Shown here piece after piece: positions 35,646 through 44,799 of a stretch of 64,000 nt of DNA. Both the position numbers and the translations under genes were made by a program. The stretch spans positions 186,001 through 250,000 of the forward strand of contig CAIOSJ010000021.1 in the NCBI GenBank assembly GCA_903860915.1. The letters are read 5' to 3'. Position 1 is the first letter of the stretch. The number at the start of each line of letters is the position of its first letter. A model generated the notes under the pieces. That model searched no databases. It was not told where the DNA came from and saw only the letters and a program-made list of their open reading frames with translations. This DNA comes from an uncultured Actinomycetes bacterium (lineage in GTDB: Bacteria > Actinomycetota > Acidimicrobiia > Acidimicrobiales > RAAP-2).

Positions 35646-35674
35646 TTGGGAAAAGACCGCAACCTGTGTAATAC
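35646..35674 (+). promoter_or_regulatory. candidate promoter of tRNA-His
   Basis: TTGGGA (35646-35651), 17-base spacer, TAATAC (35669-35674) preceded by TGTG. It ends 12 bases before the tRNA-His G-1. The -10 is only a half match to the consensus. Confidence 0.4.
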
Positions 35675-35685
35675 TGATAGTTCTT

Positions 35686-35763
35686 GGTGGGCATAGCTCA
35701 GCTGGTTAGAGCGCCAGGTTGTGGTCCTGGAGGTCGCGGGTTCGAACCCCGTTGCTCACCCCA
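35686..35763 (+). tRNA. tRNA-His(GTG)
   Basis: Acceptor GTGGGCA/TGCTCAC, D-arm GCTCAGCTGGTTAGAGC, anticodon stem CCAGG/CCTGG with loop TTGTGGT (anticodon GTG), T-arm GCGGGTTCGAACCCCGT. The extra G-1 is encoded at 35686 and faces discriminator C at 35760; CCA is encoded (35761-35763). Confidence 0.97.
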
Positions 35764-35767
35764 CCTA

Positions 35768-35810
35768 CTCCCCGAGTCGCCATAAACGACTCGGGGAGTC
35801 TTGTTTGTTC
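35768..35810 (+). terminator. rho-independent terminator of tRNA-His
   Basis: A 12-base-pair stem CTCCCCGAGTCG/CGACTCGGGGAG (35768-35798) with a 7-base loop, followed by TCTTGTTTGTT. Begins 4 bases after the CCA. Confidence 0.88.
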
Positions 35811-35889
35811 CGTCGAGGCTAAAAATGCGTTAGATTTTCGCTTGTCGCGTCAAGGGACGCGACGATGTTGAGTCGTCAAAGGGGAGCTC

Positions 35890-37314
35890 GTGGCTATTGT
35901 TCGCGATTCGTTCTATATCAATGGAGAGTGGGTCAAGGCCACGTCCTCGGAAACTCTCGAAGTCACCAGTTCGGGAACCGGCGAGCTCTACGCCACCATT
36001 CCGGCTGGAACCGTCGAGGAGGCCAACGCCGCCGTTGAGGCAGCGGCAGCGGCCTTCACCTCCTGGTCGAACACCAGTCCTAAAGAGCGTGGTGAGTTCC
36101 TCACCCGTATCTCCGAGAAGCTCGGTGAGCGTGGAGACGAAATCGCCCTCACCATCGCTAACGAAGTGGGCATGCCCCTCATGCTGGCCAAGGGTATTCA
36201 AGCCGGTCTTCCAACTATGACCTTCGCCGACAACGCCGCACGTGCGGCCGAATTCGTGTGGGAAGAGGAACTAGGTACTTCCACGTTGGTTCGCGAACCC
36301 GTCGGTGTCGTTGCTGCCATCACCCCGTGGAACTATCCGCTGCACCAAATTGCCAACAAGGTTGCCGCATCCCTGGCTGCCGGTTGCACTGTCGTTTTGA
36401 AGCCCAGTGAGGTAGCACCGATCAACGCCTTCATCCTCGCGGACATCATTCACGAAGTTGGCTTGCCTAAAGGCGTATTCAACATGGTGACTGGCCTCGG
36501 TCCTGTCGTTGGCGAAGCCATGGTGGCCCACCCCAAGACGGACATGGTGAGCTTCACGGGCTCCACCCGCGCCGGAAAGCGAGTCATGGAAATTGCCGCT
36601 CAGATGGTCAAGCGCGTCAGTCTCGAGCTTGGTGGCAAGTCAGCCAACATCATTCTTGACGACGCCGACATCGCCAAGGCCGTCGGTGATGGCGTATTCA
36701 AGTGCTACCTGAACTCCGGTCAGACCTGTTCGGCCCTCACCCGCATGGTGGTCCCCCGCTCGCGCTTGTCGGAAGTTGAGGACCTCGCGGTCCAGACGGC
36801 TTCCATGCTGATGCCGGACGACCCGATTAGCGGTTCGAGCATGCTCGGGCCACTGATTTCTGCCGCCCAGCAGCAGCGCGTACGCGACTACATCAACAAG
36901 GGCATCAACGAAGGTGCTCGCTTGATTCTCGGTGGTGTTGAGATGCCCGAAGGCAAGGAACAGGGGTACTACGTTCAACCGACCATCTTCAGTGACGTCA
37001 CCAACGATATGACCATCGCTCAGGAGGAAATCTTCGGACCAGTACTTTCCATCATTCCCTACGACACCGAAGAAGAGGCCATTGCCATTGCCAACGATTC
37101 GCTCTACGGCCTAGCCGGTGGCGTGTGGGCGGGAACTGACGAGAAGGCTTTCGAGGTGGCTCGCAAGATCCGCACCGGACAGGTCGAAATCAACGGTGGT
37201 AACTTCAACATCCTGGCTCCCTTTGGCGGCTACAAGCAGTCCGGCATCGGCCGCGAGCTTGGCCAGTACGGTTTCGAGGAGTTCCTCGAAGTGAAGGCCA
37301 TCCAGCACAACTAA
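35890..37314 (+). CDS. NAD(P)-dependent aldehyde dehydrogenase
   Basis: Aldehyde dehydrogenase superfamily, 474 residues, full length. Catalytic cysteine C280 ([12 protein letters not shown]) and general base E246 (LELGGKSAN) are present, as are the NAD-site ITPWNYPL and TGSTRAGK and the C-terminal [16 protein letters not shown] start preceded by AAAGGGGAG. Single-gene unit between a tRNA terminator and its own terminator. Close relatives act on betaine, aminobutyraldehyde or other small aldehydes; the substrate cannot be told from the sequence. Confidence 0.92.
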   Translation: MAIVRDSFYINGEWVKATSSETLEVTSSGTGELYATIPAGTVEEANAAVEAAAAAFTSWSNTSPKERGEFLTRISEKLGERGDEIALTIANEVGMPLMLAKGIQAGLPTMTFADNAARAAEFVWEEELGTSTLVREPVGVVAAITPWNYPLHQIANKVAASLAAGCTVVLKPSEVAPINAFILADIIHEVGLPKGVFNMVTGLGPVVGEAMVAHPKTDMVSFTGSTRAGKRVMEIAAQMVKRVSLELGGKSANIILDDADIAKAVGDGVFKCYLNSGQTCSALTRMVVPRSRLSEVEDLAVQTASMLMPDDPISGSSMLGPLISAAQQQRVRDYINKGINEGARLILGGVEMPEGKEQGYYVQPTIFSDVTNDMTIAQEEIFGPVLSIIPYDTEEEAIAIANDSLYGLAGGVWAGTDEKAFEVARKIRTGQVEINGGNFNILAPFGGYKQSGIGRELGQYGFEEFLEVKAIQHN

Positions 37315-37325
37315 GTCACTGAGCA

Positions 37326-37361
37326 AAACCCCCTTGGACCAACGGTCCAAGGGGGTTTTTT
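37326..37361 (+). terminator. rho-independent terminator of aldehyde dehydrogenase gene
   Basis: Stem AACCCCCTTGGACC/GGTCCAAGGGGGTT with a 3-base loop and six T; 11 bases after the stop codon. Confidence 0.93.
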
Positions 37362-37440
37362 GCTGTGCCAGCGCGTCGGTGTCTCGCAGCGGCGCTGGGA
37401 ATGTCTCGGTCGGTATTTCTCGACGGTGTAGACTACATCT

Positions 37441-37516
37441 GCGCCGGTAGCTCAATTGGCAGAGCATTTGACTCTTAATCAACAGGTTCCGGGTTCAAGT
37501 CCCGGCCGGCGCACCA
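37441..37516 (+). tRNA. tRNA-Lys(CTT)
   Basis: Acceptor GCGCCGG/CCGGCGC, D-arm GCTCAATTGGCAGAGC, anticodon loop CTCTTAA (anticodon CTT) on a stem TTTGA/TCAAC whose outermost pair is a mismatch, T-arm CCGGGTTCAAGTCCCGG. CCA is encoded (37514-37516). A TAGACT lies 7 bases upstream of the gene. Confidence 0.96.
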
Positions 37517-37518
37517 AG

Positions 37519-37553
37519 AAAAGACCCCGGCGATGTGATCGCTGGGGTCTTTT
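37519..37553 (+). terminator. rho-independent terminator of tRNA-Lys
   Basis: AAAAGACCCCGGCGAT stem pairing with ATCGCTGGGGTCTTTT across a GTG loop; one G-T pair. Starts 3 bases after the CCA. Flanking A and T tracts make it bidirectional. Confidence 0.9.
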
Positions 37554-37596
37554 CGCTCTCGAGCGCATTGACCCTACTGTGCTCTAAGTTGGAACA

Positions 37597-38589
37597 ATGT
37601 TTTCAGCGCTGCGCCTTCGTCTCGGCCTCCTCGCGAGTGCGGCACTCCTGGCGCTCATTCCGGCATCGCCACTGTTAGCGCAGCCCTCAGATCCAGGTCT
37701 CAATGTCCGCACAACCCCCCGTTCTCCGTTGCTCGCGCTCAACGCCGCCCTGGCCGCCGCTGTGCTCAACACAAGCATTCCCGCAAACCTGACGCCGCCG
37801 CTCGCCGCCTTCACGGTGAACGACCCTAAGAAAACTGTCTTTGGCGGAACAATCTTCGTCAATCACTGTCAGACCAATGAGACACCCGCCTTGGTGTCGA
37901 CGCCAGTGGCGTGCTACTTGGGCAATCCTCGTGGGACTCGCAACATTGTCCTCATCGGAGACTCCAATACAGGGAATTGGGCTGAGGCATTGAACGCCGG
38001 ATTGACCACGAGTAACTATCGGCTCGTGGTCTACACCTACTCTGGTTGCCCCTCACCCTTTTTGACCTACAGCTACAGCGGTTGGCGCACCTGTACGAAG
38101 TGGCACAATGCGGTCGCCCCGCTGATTGCCGCCCTGCATCCGGCAGCCCTCATCGTCGCCACCGGACCATGGAAAATCCCAGCCGATGTCAGCGCCGCGC
38201 AGTGGTCCGCGGGCTACGGCCAACTCTTTCGGGCCACTGGTACTTCGGGACCTCAGACCAAGAGGATTTTAATTGGTACGAGTCCCAATCTCCCCGACTC
38301 CGCACCGATTTGCCTCTCGCGTCACCACAATCCCCAGATGTGTGGCCTGACCATAACGCAGAACAGTGACTACAGCCTGCTGCGGGCTCGCGACACCGCG
38401 AATGCCACGGCGGCTAACGCAGTGCTCCTAGCTTCTGCACCCTGGTTCTGCTCCGGCGCCGTATGTCCGGTCATCGTGGACTCACGGATGGTCTATGCGG
38501 ATAACAACCACGTGACCTTCGTGTATAGCCACTACCTAGCCGAGGTCATTACAGCGGCGGTGCTCCACGTGCTCTTGCCCGCTAACTAA
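37597..38589 (+). CDS. secreted SGNH-hydrolase-like protein
   Basis: 330 residues. An N-terminal signal peptide (LRLGLLASAALLALIPASPLLA) precedes a low-complexity alanine-rich stretch and an SGNH domain like the C-terminal domain of acyltransferase-3/OatA proteins. The block-I serine is in IGDSNTGNW, the block-III-like Asn/Gly region in IVATGPWKIP, and the catalytic Asp/His pair in YADNNHVTF. There is no acyltransferase membrane domain, so it is a free-standing exported esterase or an acetyl transfer partner. Four cysteine pairs are possible. Ends overlapping the convergent monooxygenase by 4 bases. Confidence 0.82.
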   Translation: MFSALRLRLGLLASAALLALIPASPLLAQPSDPGLNVRTTPRSPLLALNAALAAAVLNTSIPANLTPPLAAFTVNDPKKTVFGGTIFVNHCQTNETPALVSTPVACYLGNPRGTRNIVLIGDSNTGNWAEALNAGLTTSNYRLVVYTYSGCPSPFLTYSYSGWRTCTKWHNAVAPLIAALHPAALIVATGPWKIPADVSAAQWSAGYGQLFRATGTSGPQTKRILIGTSPNLPDSAPICLSRHHNPQMCGLTITQNSDYSLLRARDTANATAANAVLLASAPWFCSGAVCPVIVDSRMVYADNNHVTFVYSHYLAEVITAAVLHVLLPAN

Positions 38590-40064
38590 TTTTTGGCGAC
38601 CACCCGATTGTTCAAGGTCATCTGGTTCGTTAGGCGCCCTCGCTTGAGCATGAGGGTGTCGCGGAGGTAATTGTTGTGCAGAGTCCATGGGCGTCGCGTC
38701 GTCTGTTGCGGCAGCGAGCTCGCCGCTCGTAGAACGTAACCGGCATTCAGATCCATAAACCTTCTGACCTCGATTTTCCCCGTGGGGGCCACTGGCGTGC
38801 ACTGTCGGTAACCGCGTTGTGACATCCTGGCCAGCAGTCGACAGATATAGAGGCTGGTGAGGTCCGCCTTCAGAGTCCAACTGGCGTTGGTGTATCCAAA
38901 GGTCATGGCGAAATTAGGAACGCCGCAGAGCATGATGCCCTTATAAACAATCCCCTCAGACATATCGAAGGGCGCTCCGTCAATATTGAGAGTTATCCCC
39001 CCAAGAAACTGCATGGTGAGCCCCGTCGCCGTCACGATGATGTCAGCCGCTATCTCACGGCCCGAGGAAACCCGTATCCCATTTTCCGTCCACGATTCAA
39101 TGGTGTCGGTGACAACCTCGGCCCGCCCGTCGCTGATAGCAGCAAAGAGGTCGCCATTGGGCACGAGGCACAACCGCTGATCCCAGGGATTGTAACTAGG
39201 CGTGAAATGAGTGGCGACGTCGTAGTCCTTTGGCAGGGCGGCAATGATGCCCTTGGTGATCGCCCGCTTGACGAGAGCGGGGCGCCGACGACTGATTTGA
39301 TAACTGAGTAGTCCGAGCAGAATGTTTTTTGCTCGAACGACGGCGTAGGCCCGTGACACCGAGAGTTTGCCTTGCAGCCACATGGCACTCGCGTCAACAT
39401 CGGGTCGCGCCACGATCCACGTCGGTGAACGTTGCAACATCACAACCTGACTCGCCGATTGGGCCAGGGTGGGCACCAGGGTGACCGCCGTCGCGCCGGA
39501 GCCAATGACGACGACACGCTTACCCGTGACGTCGAGGTCGCCCGGCCAGTGCTGGGGGTGAACCACAGTTCCCGTGAATCGTTCCTGCCCGACAAACTCT
39601 GGTCGATGCCCGACGTCGTAGCGGTAGTAGCCCGTGTTCCCCCACAGGAAATTACAGCGAACGTAATGGGTCGTGTTATCCGAGGTGTCCAAAATCTCTA
39701 CGGTCCATTCGGCGGTCGCGCTCGACCACTGGGCCGATAGCACGCGACGTTCAAAGTACATCTTCTTGTCGATACCGAATGTGGTGGCGGTCTCGCGGAT
39801 GTAGCGCAGGATAGACGGCCCGTCGGCCAGTGACTTGCTCTCGAGCCACGGCGCAAAGGAGTACCCCAAGGTGTACATGTCGCTATCCGACCTGACCGCC
39901 GGGTAGCGAAAGAGGTCCCACGTGCCCCCGCTCACCGCCCGCGCCTCGACGAGCAGGAACGTGGTCGAGGGCTGCTGGCGTTGGAGGTGCACGGCGGTAC
40001 CGACTCCCGAGAGTCCCGCTCCCACGATAAGAACGTCAACGTAGGCGGGTAAGGGGCCAGTCAT
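38586..40064 (-). CDS. flavin-containing Baeyer-Villiger-type monooxygenase
   Basis: 492-residue FAD/NADPH monooxygenase. FAD-binding GAGLSG near residue 15-20 with the following VEARAVSGGTW, the Baeyer-Villiger fingerprint FTGTVVHPQHWP, NADPH-binding VVIGSGATAVTLVPTLA, and the ATG motif VTATGLTM. Length and motifs match the EthA-like group that oxidises ketones and sulfur compounds. Substrate unknown. Single gene, convergent with the SGNH gene. Confidence 0.9.
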   Translation of the reverse strand: MTGPLPAYVDVLIVGAGLSGVGTAVHLQRQQPSTTFLLVEARAVSGGTWDLFRYPAVRSDSDMYTLGYSFAPWLESKSLADGPSILRYIRETATTFGIDKKMYFERRVLSAQWSSATAEWTVEILDTSDNTTHYVRCNFLWGNTGYYRYDVGHRPEFVGQERFTGTVVHPQHWPGDLDVTGKRVVVIGSGATAVTLVPTLAQSASQVVMLQRSPTWIVARPDVDASAMWLQGKLSVSRAYAVVRAKNILLGLLSYQISRRRPALVKRAITKGIIAALPKDYDVATHFTPSYNPWDQRLCLVPNGDLFAAISDGRAEVVTDTIESWTENGIRVSSGREIAADIIVTATGLTMQFLGGITLNIDGAPFDMSEGIVYKGIMLCGVPNFAMTFGYTNASWTLKADLTSLYICRLLARMSQRGYRQCTPVAPTGKIEVRRFMDLNAGYVLRAASSLPQQTTRRPWTLHNNYLRDTLMLKRGRLTNQMTLNNRVVAKN

Positions 40065-40097
40065 GGGGGAAAGTCTACGGAGCGATTGCCCGCGCGG

Positions 40098-40535
40098 CTA
40101 ACTCACAACTCTGGCGAGCTCGAAGAGCACGTACTGCAGCGACCGAATATCGGCCACCTCGGATTCACTCTTCACATCGAGGCTGGCACTATCAAAGACG
40201 CCCTGAGCCATCATCTCGCTACGCAGCGCAATCTGCAGCGTCGTCAGCCACGCCCACGCTTCTACGTCATTTATGAACTCCTCGTGAGCGCTGAGAAGTG
40301 CCAGTTCGGCATTCGTCGCCGTTGCCTTTTGACGTTCGAAAACCCTCAGTGGATCATCGGCATCCGCCGAAGGATTCATCGGGGCGTGCAGGTAGCTGTG
40401 CCATTCGTGCGCCGAATCCGACTCCGCCGCCGCGACTCGGGCCATTTGTTTCACGATGAATTCTCGCCCACTCTCGGCCACGCGCACTTCGATACGTCCG
40501 TCTCGACGGCGAATAAAGAGATGTCGCGGGGCCAT
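40098..40535 (-). CDS. DUF2017 family protein, ClpS-linked
   Basis: 145 residues starting MAPRHLFIRRRDGRIEVRV. The C-terminal half has the DUF2017 helices (DPLRVFERQKATATNAELA, FINDVEAWAWLTTLQIALR). The ATG at 40535 shares a base with the ClpS stop (TGATG), so the two are translated together, as is typical in actinobacteria. The function of DUF2017 is not known; the fixed partnership suggests a role in N-end-rule or Clp proteolysis. Confidence 0.85.
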   Translation of the reverse strand: MAPRHLFIRRRDGRIEVRVAESGREFIVKQMARVAAAESDSAHEWHSYLHAPMNPSADADDPLRVFERQKATATNAELALLSAHEEFINDVEAWAWLTTLQIALRSEMMAQGVFDSASLDVKSESEVADIRSLQYVLFELARVVS

Positions 40536-40840
40536 CAGGAATCCTGCTCGATGGTGGCCTGCAGGCCGGCCACATGCAACTGCACGCAGTACGCCTCCGC
40601 TCGATCCCGCTGTCCGGACCAGACAATCGCCCGACCCTCGTGGTGGACGGTCATCATGAGCCGCGTGGCCTTGGCGTTGGGGAAGGCGAAAATCTTTCGC
40701 AGTATTACGACAACGACCGGCATGGGCGTCACCGGGTCGTCCCACACGACCACGTTCCAGGCTTTCGCGGTGGCCGCAGCATCGCTGGAGGATGTCTGAT
40801 TATCAGTGCTCGGTCGAACGAGTGGCTGCAGTTGCGGCAT
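40535..40840 (-). CDS. clpS: ATP-dependent Clp protease adaptor ClpS
   Basis: Adaptor that hands N-degron substrates to ClpA/ClpC. 101 residues: a variable tail of about 28, then the ClpS core NVVVWDDPVTPMPVVVVILRKIF with the NxxDP-like substrate pocket, and the VHHEGRAIVWSGQRDRAEAYCVQL helix. Conserved pocket residues are present. Followed by DUF2017. Divergent from the MpaB-like gene. Confidence 0.93.
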   Translation of the reverse strand: MPQLQPLVRPSTDNQTSSSDAAATAKAWNVVVWDDPVTPMPVVVVILRKIFAFPNAKATRLMMTVHHEGRAIVWSGQRDRAEAYCVQLHVAGLQATIEQDS

Positions 40841-40895
40841 GGTTCCGATTCTCTCAGAGTTTCACACAACTGTCGAAACCCCTACTGTTGAATTA

Positions 40896-41807
40896 GTGAA
40901 ACTCTTAAGCACTGCGCGAGATCTCGGCCAACGAGAAATTACCAAAGTACTGGGTGACGCTCGCGAAGGTGCCATGGACCGAGTGCGGCAATCAATGGGT
41001 CTCACGGGTGTTCCTCCGGACCCCTGCCTCGACCCTAACGAGGCCTACCTACCCGTCGACGGCGCGGCTCGCGTTATCCACGCCGACTTAGCCTCGATGC
41101 TCATTGGCGGACTCGCCTCCCTGCTCTTGCAGATGCTGCACCCCGCTGCCATGACGGGGGTGGCCGAGCACTCCCGCTACCGCGATGATCCACTCGGTCG
41201 CTTGGCTCAGACCGCAACCTTCGTCGGGACCACAACCTACGGCTCTCGCAGTGACGCTGAAGCCCTCATCCAACGAGTCGCCGCCGTCCACGGTGGCGTC
41301 CGAGGTTTTCTCCCCGACGGCACTTCCTATCGAGCGAGCGACCCGCACCTCCTGCGCTGGGTGCACGTCGTCGAGGTTTCCATGTTTCTTGCCGGCGTCC
41401 GAGCCTTCGGACCACAGCCCATTAGTAGCGAGTTGGCCGACGCCTACGTCGCCGAGATGAGTGTCATAGCCATCGGCCTTGGGCTGCCCGACCCCCCGAT
41501 CAACGAGGGTGAGCTCCGTCAGCAACTCGAGGACTTTCGTTGCGAACTCTCACTTATCCCCGCGGGTCGAGACGCTCGTAACTTCGTTCTACGAGGAGTT
41601 AGCCAACGCCCGCTGGAGCGAGCCGCTTACACGAGTCTGGTGGCCGCTGCGGTGGGAATCCTGCCAACCTGGGCACAGCGTCAACTAGAAATTCCCGTTC
41701 TTCCACTAGCGAACGTCGTCGTCGTACGCCCTGTTGCGGCCACGGTCGCGGCTGGACTGCGTTTCGTGGTGCCGCCAGCCGTCAGTCGCTCACGTCGCCA
41801 GCGTTAG
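40896..41807 (+). CDS. DUF2236 (MpaB-like) oxygenase family protein
   Basis: 303 residues from the GTG at 40896, which leaves room for the divergent clpS promoter; an ATG at 40839 would overlap clpS. The family's haem-like core is visible: LLLQMLHPAAMTGVAEHS, RYRDDPLGRLAQTATFV, TTTYG, and LLRWVHVVEVSMFLAGVRAFG with candidate haem histidines. DUF2236 members include latex-clearing and MpaB oxygenases, but most actinobacterial copies are uncharacterised. Its 3' end overlaps the convergent SDR gene by 18 bases. Confidence 0.8.
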   Translation: MKLLSTARDLGQREITKVLGDAREGAMDRVRQSMGLTGVPPDPCLDPNEAYLPVDGAARVIHADLASMLIGGLASLLLQMLHPAAMTGVAEHSRYRDDPLGRLAQTATFVGTTTYGSRSDAEALIQRVAAVHGGVRGFLPDGTSYRASDPHLLRWVHVVEVSMFLAGVRAFGPQPISSELADAYVAEMSVIAIGLGLPDPPINEGELRQQLEDFRCELSLIPAGRDARNFVLRGVSQRPLERAAYTSLVAAAVGILPTWAQRQLEIPVLPLANVVVVRPVAATVAAGLRFVVPPAVSRSRRQR

Positions 41808-42524
41808 GCCACCGTCTACGGCGACGACCTGGCCCGTCACGTAGCTACTTTCAGCAAGGGACAAAATCACCGACGCCACATCAGCGGGCTGGCCGCTGCG
41901 CTTCAGCGGTGCGGCGGATTGCACGAAACCACGAATTGAGTCCCAGTCCTCGGTCCACGGCGTGTCAATTAAGCCCGGTGCCACGGCGTTGACTCGCACC
42001 GGACCAGCAATTTTGGCCATGAGAACGGTGAGGTGATTAAGAGCTGCCTTCGACGCCGCGTAGGGAATGGACGAGCCCGTCGGGCGTAATCCCGCTATCG
42101 ACGAAACATTCACAATGGAGCCGGCCCGCTCTCGTAGGGCCGGCATCGCCGCCACCGAGAGGGCGAAAGTGCCAAAAAGATTGACTTCGAATATCTCTCG
42201 CCACACTGCCAGTGTGGCGGCCTCGAGATCGTGGTGGGGAATCACTTTCGTTGTTCCGGCGTTGTTGACGAGACAATCGAGCCGGCCGCAATGTTTCAGG
42301 ACTTCGCCGATCAGCCGATCAGCCTCGCCTTCACCGCCAACGCTGCTTTGCAGATAAATCGAATGAGGAAGCTCCTTGGTCAGCCGATCCCCCGCTGCCA
42401 CGCTGCGAGCAGAATTGAGAACGACGGTAGCGCCGCGACGAGAAAAAAGTCGGGCCGTCGCCTCACCGATGCCCGAAGTAGAACCGGTGACCAAAACAAC
42501 TCTGCCCGACCAATCCTCACTCAT
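41790..42524 (-). CDS. short-chain dehydrogenase/reductase
   Basis: 244-residue classical SDR from the ATG at 42524, which overlaps the mutarotase stop (ATGA). Cofactor motif TGSTSGIG near the N-terminus, NNAG, and the catalytic Ser/Tyr/Lys in SSIAG and YAASK. An Arg/Ser pair after the cofactor loop (NSARS) suggests NADP(H). Substrate unknown; coupling to the mutarotase hints at a sugar, but FabG-like enzymes look the same. Confidence 0.88.
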   Translation of the reverse strand: MSEDWSGRVVLVTGSTSGIGEATARLFSRRGATVVLNSARSVAAGDRLTKELPHSIYLQSSVGGEGEADRLIGEVLKHCGRLDCLVNNAGTTKVIPHHDLEAATLAVWREIFEVNLFGTFALSVAAMPALRERAGSIVNVSSIAGLRPTGSSIPYAASKAALNHLTVLMAKIAGPVRVNAVAPGLIDTPWTEDWDSIRGFVQSAAPLKRSGQPADVASVILSLAESSYVTGQVVAVDGGLTLAT

Positions 42525-43432
42525 ACGCGCCGCACCCGCCACGAGGCCGCCCAACGCTGGCCGGGTTCAAGCACGATGACGTCCTTTCCACTCCGCAAGG
42601 CTTCGGGAGGGCAGGTCATCGGCTCAATCGCCACGGAGGTCCGACGACGACCCTTTTCCAACTGATCTCCGGTATAGACCTGAAGGTAGGGAAAGTTTCT
42701 GTCGACGCTCAATTCGACCGTCTGCCCATTCGCGTCCGTGACCACGGCAGTGGCCATTCCCGAGTTGTCGCGAACGAGCTCGGTGTAGGTGGTGTTAATT
42801 TCGTGGCCATTTATCGACTTAGCCACTCGAAAGTCATGCAGCATTCCCGCGACCGGCAATATGGCCCCCGTGGGCAGCAGCCGCTCGTTGGTTTCCACAA
42901 AGGCTCCGGCGGGCACTTCAAGGGTGGCGCCTTCAATACTGGGGGTCGTCACCGCAAGATAGGGGTGAAATCCGAGTCCGAAAGGAATCGGCACTTCGTC
43001 CCGATTGGTCACCGTGGTGGTCGTCGTGAGTCCGAGTGCCCCGAGGTGGTAGGCCACCTCTATAGAAATCAGAAAGGGGTACGCCGGAGACGGGTGGAGT
43101 AGCAGGGATAAGACGCAGCGATTCTGGTTGAACGCGTCCACGTGAAAGGCTCGCCAGCGCACCACGCCGTGATTAGCCGTCATGGTCGCCGGTTCATCCA
43201 GCGCGGGCCGAGCGCGGCGCTCCGAGAACTCCCAAATATCCCCACTCATACGGTTGGGCCAAGGAAAAAGAACTTGACCCCGACCACCGGTTGACCGCTC
43301 ATCAGCCACGAAACCTTCAAGAACTGCCACACCACCCTGCACGTAGGTGCGCAGAGTCGCTCCCACTTCGCCGATCACGGCTCGCTGGTCGCCGTGGGCA
43401 ATGGCAATCTGTTCTCCCGTGGGAAGTGTCAT
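42521..43432 (-). CDS. aldose 1-epimerase (galactose mutarotase-like)
   Basis: 303 residues of the galactose-mutarotase fold. Substrate-site histidines lie in ANHGVVRW and PFGLGFHPYLA, and the acid-base glutamate is in the C-terminal AIEPMTCPPEALRSG. Several relatives are glucose-6-phosphate epimerases (YeaD). ATG preceded by no strong ribosome site. Probably the first gene of a two-gene unit with the SDR, divergent from surE by 54 bases. Confidence 0.86.
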   Translation of the reverse strand: MTLPTGEQIAIAHGDQRAVIGEVGATLRTYVQGGVAVLEGFVADERSTGGRGQVLFPWPNRMSGDIWEFSERRARPALDEPATMTANHGVVRWRAFHVDAFNQNRCVLSLLLHPSPAYPFLISIEVAYHLGALGLTTTTTVTNRDEVPIPFGLGFHPYLAVTTPSIEGATLEVPAGAFVETNERLLPTGAILPVAGMLHDFRVAKSINGHEINTTYTELVRDNSGMATAVVTDANGQTVELSVDRNFPYLQVYTGDQLEKGRRRTSVAIEPMTCPPEALRSGKDVIVLEPGQRWAASWRVRRV

Positions 43433-43486
43433 GCTGTTCTCCGAACGTTCACCCTAGTTTTACCTAAGTCCCCTAGAATCTGACGG

Positions 43487-44338
43487 ATGCGCATCCTCAT
43501 AACGAACGACGACGGTATTCACGCCCCAGGCATCCAGGCCATCACCCGAGCTATTTCCCGCTGGGTGGCTGCAGCCCCCGAGGGCGAGGAGCGCGAGGCC
43601 ATCGTGGCCGCCCCGAATCGTAATTTTTCGGGAATGAGTTCCGCCGTGGGCGACATCTTCGACGATCCCCACGTCGACTACGAACGCATCACCATCGCCG
43701 GAGCCGAAAATATTCCGGCCTACGCCCTGGACGCCGCTCCCGCGCTGTGCGCAATTATCGGCTGTCTTGGGGATCTTGGTATGCGACCCACCGTTATCGT
43801 CTCGGGCATCAACGCCGGCGCCAATGTCGGCCGATCCGTTTTGCATTCGGGAACAGTCGGGGCGATTCTCACCGGAGCCCAACTCGGGGTTAGTGGTCTC
43901 GCCGTCTCGGTGAATTGGGGTGACGAGATTCATTGGGATACAGCCGCCGATATTGCCGTTGAAGTTCTTTCTCAATTCGAGAATGCTCCCAGCCGCACTC
44001 TCTTCAACCTCAACGTGCCAAATCTCACGGCCGCGGAGCTGAAGGGTGTGCGTCGCGGACGAATTTCTACCGCCGGCATCGTCAAAGCCGCTGGGCTTCG
44101 AGCCGGTGGCGAACCACTAGGCGAGAAGGGTCGACTCCCCTTGCGTCTCGGAGCCGCGACCCCGGCGATTGGGGACGTGAGCGACGAAGAGCCCGAGGAC
44201 GACGGAGCACTCGTTACCGCGGGCTTTGCTTCGTTGACCCCGCTGCGTGGACCTCACGAAGACAATGACCTCGGCATGGACGAACTCGTTCGTGATGCCC
44301 TGGCCGTCATCGAATCCCACCTAGCCGCGCGGCGCTAG
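43487..44338 (+). CDS. surE: 5'/3'-nucleotidase SurE
   Basis: Survival protein E, a metal-dependent phosphatase acting on nucleoside monophosphates. 283 residues starting MRILITNDDGIHAPG, with metal-site D8/D9, PNRNFSGMSSAV and SGINAGANVGRSVLHSGTVGA. The C-terminus is about 30 residues longer than in E. coli SurE and acidic (SDEEPEDDG). Overlaps the convergent arfB end by 4 bases. Confidence 0.94.
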   Translation: MRILITNDDGIHAPGIQAITRAISRWVAAAPEGEEREAIVAAPNRNFSGMSSAVGDIFDDPHVDYERITIAGAENIPAYALDAAPALCAIIGCLGDLGMRPTVIVSGINAGANVGRSVLHSGTVGAILTGAQLGVSGLAVSVNWGDEIHWDTAADIAVEVLSQFENAPSRTLFNLNVPNLTAAELKGVRRGRISTAGIVKAAGLRAGGEPLGEKGRLPLRLGAATPAIGDVSDEEPEDDGALVTAGFASLTPLRGPHEDNDLGMDELVRDALAVIESHLAARR

Positions 44339-44769
44339 TCCTCGCCAACGGGACGACGTCGGGTGACCTTGGTCACCGAACGACGCTTCTTTTCGTCCAC
44401 GCGCCGCTTTTGAGAACCCTTAGTGGGTTTAGTGACCCGTCGCGGTGGAGTGACGTAGAGCGCACCATCAATGCGTAGGGCCAGGCGCCCGAGCGCCGCT
44501 TGACGATTGGCGGCCTGAGAGCGATGGGTCGAGGAGCTCGACGACACCGAGCGGCCAAGATTTTTCTCCAGCAGCGAGCGCTGCCGGGGGCTGAGGCTAT
44601 TAGAAAGTGCAATTGACCACGTGGCAATCACCCGACTCTCAGTGCGATTGGCGTGTTGTCCACCGGGACCACCCGACGTCGTCCGGCGAATGACTATTTC
44701 ACTAGATGGAACGAGGAGACCTCCGCGCACGCGCACGGAGCCATCGTCGAGCACCTCGGGGCTAGCCAT
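44335..44769 (-). CDS. arfB: peptidyl-tRNA hydrolase ArfB-like rescue factor
   Basis: Stalled-ribosome rescue factor. 144 residues with the catalytic GGQ at 36-38 in SGGPGGQHANRTESRV and a basic C-terminal tail (TKPTKGSQKRRVDEKKRRSV) that reads an empty mRNA channel in the family. No codon-recognition domain, so it is not RF1/RF2. Only this GGQ protein is in the window. Together with ClpX/ClpP and SurE it is a housekeeping stress factor. Confidence 0.92.
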   Translation of the reverse strand: MASPEVLDDGSVRVRGGLLVPSSEIVIRRTTSGGPGGQHANRTESRVIATWSIALSNSLSPRQRSLLEKNLGRSVSSSSSTHRSQAANRQAALGRLALRIDGALYVTPPRRVTKPTKGSQKRRVDEKKRRSVTKVTRRRPVGED

Positions 44770-44799
44770 ACAGCCAAACTAGGCCTTCATAGTGAGCTA

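Noticed and set aside
40536..40745. N-terminal extension of the DUF2017 protein
   Set aside because: It is the antisense-like shadow of ClpS in another frame; TGATG coupling marks the start at 40535.
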